Positions 37,854 to 39,496 of a DNA stretch of 39,496 nucleotides are shown piece by piece (position 1 is the first letter of the stretch; each line of letters opens with the position of its first letter). Source of the stretch: a virus; IMG/VR virus record IMGVR_UViG_3300046694_000324, positions 1 through 39,496 of that record. One strand, written 5' to 3'. Made by a program: the position numbers and the translations under genes. The notes under the pieces were generated by a model. The model did no database searches, was not told the DNA's origin, and was given only the letters and a program-made list of their open reading frames with translations.

Positions 37854-38864
37854 CTTAAACTTGACGCCGTCGTACGAGAAATCGATGAGCTCTCGCTTGT
37901 CACGAGAGTGGTAGTCCGTGTACCAATTATAGTCCGACACGGTCTCTTCGAGGTCCGACTTGACGCGGTCGAGGCCGCGGTCCAGGCTCACTTGGTCGGC
38001 CGCGCTGTCGAAGAAGTAGTATCCCAGACAAGAACCGTTCTTGTAGTCTCCGTAGCCGTTGGTCGTCACGTGTTCCGTGATGACGCCCGTAGGGACCGCG
38101 GCCGGTTCACCCGATGACACCTTGACGTGCTTCGGCGCGCTCTTGTAGACCGTGTAGAGGTAGTTCGCGTCGTTGCTGTACAGCACCCAGACCTTCTTGG
38201 GCGAGTCGACTATGTTAACGTCGTGCCACCGGTCCTCTACTTCCCTCTCGTCTCTGTACGGGTAGTAGCGGCTCTTGCCCGTTACCCTGTAGAGGTACTC
38301 CTGCTTGATGTAGAGAGCGCTTACGAAGTACTGTCCCACGTAGGTGTACTGCACGCCGGCGACTTCGATGACGTCACCAGAGGAGAGCCCGCCGGTCTTC
38401 TTGGCGCTGTTGGCCACCGTGTCGCTCTCGAGCACCAGGGAGTTACCTCCCCCGCCGCGGGCCCATATCAGGGGAGACTCGATGACCCCTTTGGAGATCA
38501 CCGCGCGCTCGACGAGGTATAGCAGGTTGTAGGTGTCGATCTCAAGTGTGAAGCCCCGCGGGTCGCGGATTTCAAAGAACTTGTTGGAGGTCCTGTACCG
38601 ACTGACCACGCCTCCGAACGAGAATCCCGTCAAGGGTACGTTGTCGAGGACCGTAGGACCCGGGTCTTCGGGGTACTCGGTCTTCCCAGTCTCGGGGTTC
38701 CAGGAGCCGTAGCCCTGCGCCCAGGAGTCGACGGTGTCTTGACGCTTGCGACCCGCCGCGGTGTCCTCGTAGGGAGTCACGAAGGCCTTGGGGAAATCTT
38801 CCACAGACGCGGGGACGTTTCCCTTGATGCGCATGTAGAGCTTCGGGTAGGTAGTGTAGCTCAC
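37833..38864 (-). CDS. Unknown protein (343 aa)
   Basis: Not recognised. Beta-rich, with DNVPLTGFSFGGVVSRYRTS, FFEIRDPRGFTLEIDTYNLL, YLVERAVISKGVIESPLIWA, then VWVLYSN and a YGDYKNG..LGYYFFDSA section; ends RDKRELIDFSYDGVKFKL. The DPRGF-x-LEI piece is a striking motif I associate with T4-like phage proteins of unknown role. No signal peptide or membrane segment. GTG 38864 overlaps the upstream stop (GTGA). Confidence 0.78.
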   Translation of the reverse strand: MSYTTYPKLYMRIKGNVPASVEDFPKAFVTPYEDTAAGRKRQDTVDSWAQGYGSWNPETGKTEYPEDPGPTVLDNVPLTGFSFGGVVSRYRTSNKFFEIRDPRGFTLEIDTYNLLYLVERAVISKGVIESPLIWARGGGGNSLVLESDTVANSAKKTGGLSSGDVIEVAGVQYTYVGQYFVSALYIKQEYLYRVTGKSRYYPYRDEREVEDRWHDVNIVDSPKKVWVLYSNDANYLYTVYKSAPKHVKVSSGEPAAVPTGVITEHVTTNGYGDYKNGSCLGYYFFDSAADQVSLDRGLDRVKSDLEETVSDYNWYTDYHSRDKRELIDFSYDGVKFKLTPRET

Positions 38865-39100
38865 TTGAGGTCCTCTGGTTTGACCCAGCCGTGCGGGCCC
38901 GGGTCTTCTTCGGGTGGTATGACGCCCACGATGTAGGACTCATCTACCCACTCTTCTCCGTAGCTGTCGATACCCAGACAGTACGTGAATGTAGGATCGT
39001 TTCTCTGTGAAGGCATCTTTCCACCGCGACAGACAGACCACACAGTGGCGGTGTGACCGTAAGGCAGGTATACTCGAGAGTCTACCGTGTACTTGGGCAT
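38861..39100 (-). CDS. Small protein, unknown
   Basis: 79 residues, not recognised. Looks like a small beta-barrel protein: YTVDSRVYLPYGHTATVWSV, TYCLGIDSYGEEWVDESY, then an acidic/Pro tail. ATG 39100 overlaps the upstream stop (TGATG); an upstream GTG (39118) is possible. Confidence 0.7.
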   Translation of the reverse strand: MPKYTVDSRVYLPYGHTATVWSVCRGGKMPSQRNDPTFTYCLGIDSYGEEWVDESYIVGVIPPEEDPGPHGWVKPEDLK

Positions 39101-39357
39101 CACCAGCGCGAACCCCACTCGTCTGAGGTCCTCTTGCGCAGCCGCATGATCTCTTCGATCAGCTCGCCTCGGGACTTTCCCGCGAACTCCTCGTTCCTGG
39201 GGTGTTCCACACCGAACGCTTCAGGCGTGCCGCCCTGGGCTATCACCTGGTTGTACGGGTGGTCGGGGTCGTCTGGCTCGAGCGCGAGCGTGGATACTAT
39301 GACCTTGCCGCGCTTGACGAAGTACTTGATCGATACAGCAGTCGGTTCAGGCGCCAT
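39100..39357 (-). CDS. Small protein, unknown
   Basis: 85 residues, not recognised. The first part contains a beta hairpin (VSIKYFVKRGKVIVSTLAL), followed by an acidic patch (EPDDPDHP) and a C-terminal helix ELIEEIMRLRKRTS. ATG 39357 (MAPEPTAV) overlaps the upstream partial gene by 11 bases; the open frame above it is that gene's shadow. Confidence 0.68.
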   Translation of the reverse strand: MAPEPTAVSIKYFVKRGKVIVSTLALEPDDPDHPYNQVIAQGGTPEAFGVEHPRNEEFAGKSRGELIEEIMRLRKRTSDEWGSRW

Positions 39358-39496
39358 GGGAAGCCTCGAACAGCGAGACAGCGCGCTCGGCATCTTCTCG
39401 CGAGGTGAACTCTCCCAGACGCATCCGCTCGGGACGATCTGTGCCGTCGAGGTTCCAGGACGGGAGTAAGACCACGGAGTAGAGCGTGAACGAAGT
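39347..39496 (-). CDS. Unknown gene, 5' end beyond window
   Basis: 49 C-terminal residues are visible: FTLYSVVLLPSWNLDG, then PERMRLGEFTSREDAERAVS and a short tail FEASHGA. The strand followed by a helix (DAERAVSLFEA) suggests a small alpha/beta protein; function not recognised. It overlaps the next gene's start. Confidence 0.6.
   Translation of the reverse strand, partial: TSFTLYSVVLLPSWNLDGTDRPERMRLGEFTSREDAERAVSLFEASHGA

Overview
This window is part of a T4-type myovirus genome (Tevenvirinae-like in gene content, but an 'exo-T-even' relative rather than a close T4 kin). The evidence is a nearly complete T4-style set of baseplate, tail and neck genes plus terminase, together with the replication/late-transcription trio gp33-gp59-gp32 in the T4 order, and repeated copies of the T4-type late promoter TATAAATA/GATAAATA. 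The DNA is GC-rich, with lower-GC patches at a homing endonuclease gene and in the small early genes. The bacterial host cannot be read from the sequence. No photosynthesis or other host-type metabolic genes are seen.

Layout. (1) Positions 1-25355, minus strand: one long run of late morphogenesis genes with overlapping or nearly abutting ends. In transcription order (right to left) these are gp48 tube cap, gp53 wedge, gp27-like hub, a 1231-residue gp5-like hub/spike carrying two cell-wall enzymes, an unrecognised 736-residue protein, gp25, gp6, gp7-like, gp8-like, a 1916-residue DUF4815-type protein, a small coiled-coil protein, a collar fibre, gp13, a GIY-YIG homing endonuclease, gp14, gp15, gp16 and gp17 (cut by the left edge). 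(2) 25356-25420: two late promoters in mirror orientation drive the two arms. (3) 25421-29813, plus strand: gp4, a probable gp2, gp54-like tube initiator, gp26, a small ORF probably joined to gp26 by -1 frameshifting, and a gp29-like tape measure. (4) 29810-39496, minus strand: early/middle genes. They include small unknown proteins, a nucleotidase, gp32, gp59, gp33, a cluster of five tRNAs, a calcineurin-type phosphatase, a sixth tRNA and more unknown proteins.

How it works together. Early genes on the right appear to be read from host-sigma70-like promoters with a shared form (TTGACA-N17-TACnnT). gp32 and gp59 serve replication and gp33 serves late transcription. Late promoters then switch on the baseplate/tail/neck/terminase arms. 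The most unusual signals are four phage tRNAs (anticodons TTG, CAT, TAT, GCA) that carry long hairpin variable arms normally confined to Leu/Ser/Tyr tRNAs, and a textbook slippery site (T TTT TTA plus hairpin) at the end of gp26, directly upstream of the tape measure. The latter mimics the G/GT tail-chaperone frameshift of other tailed phages.
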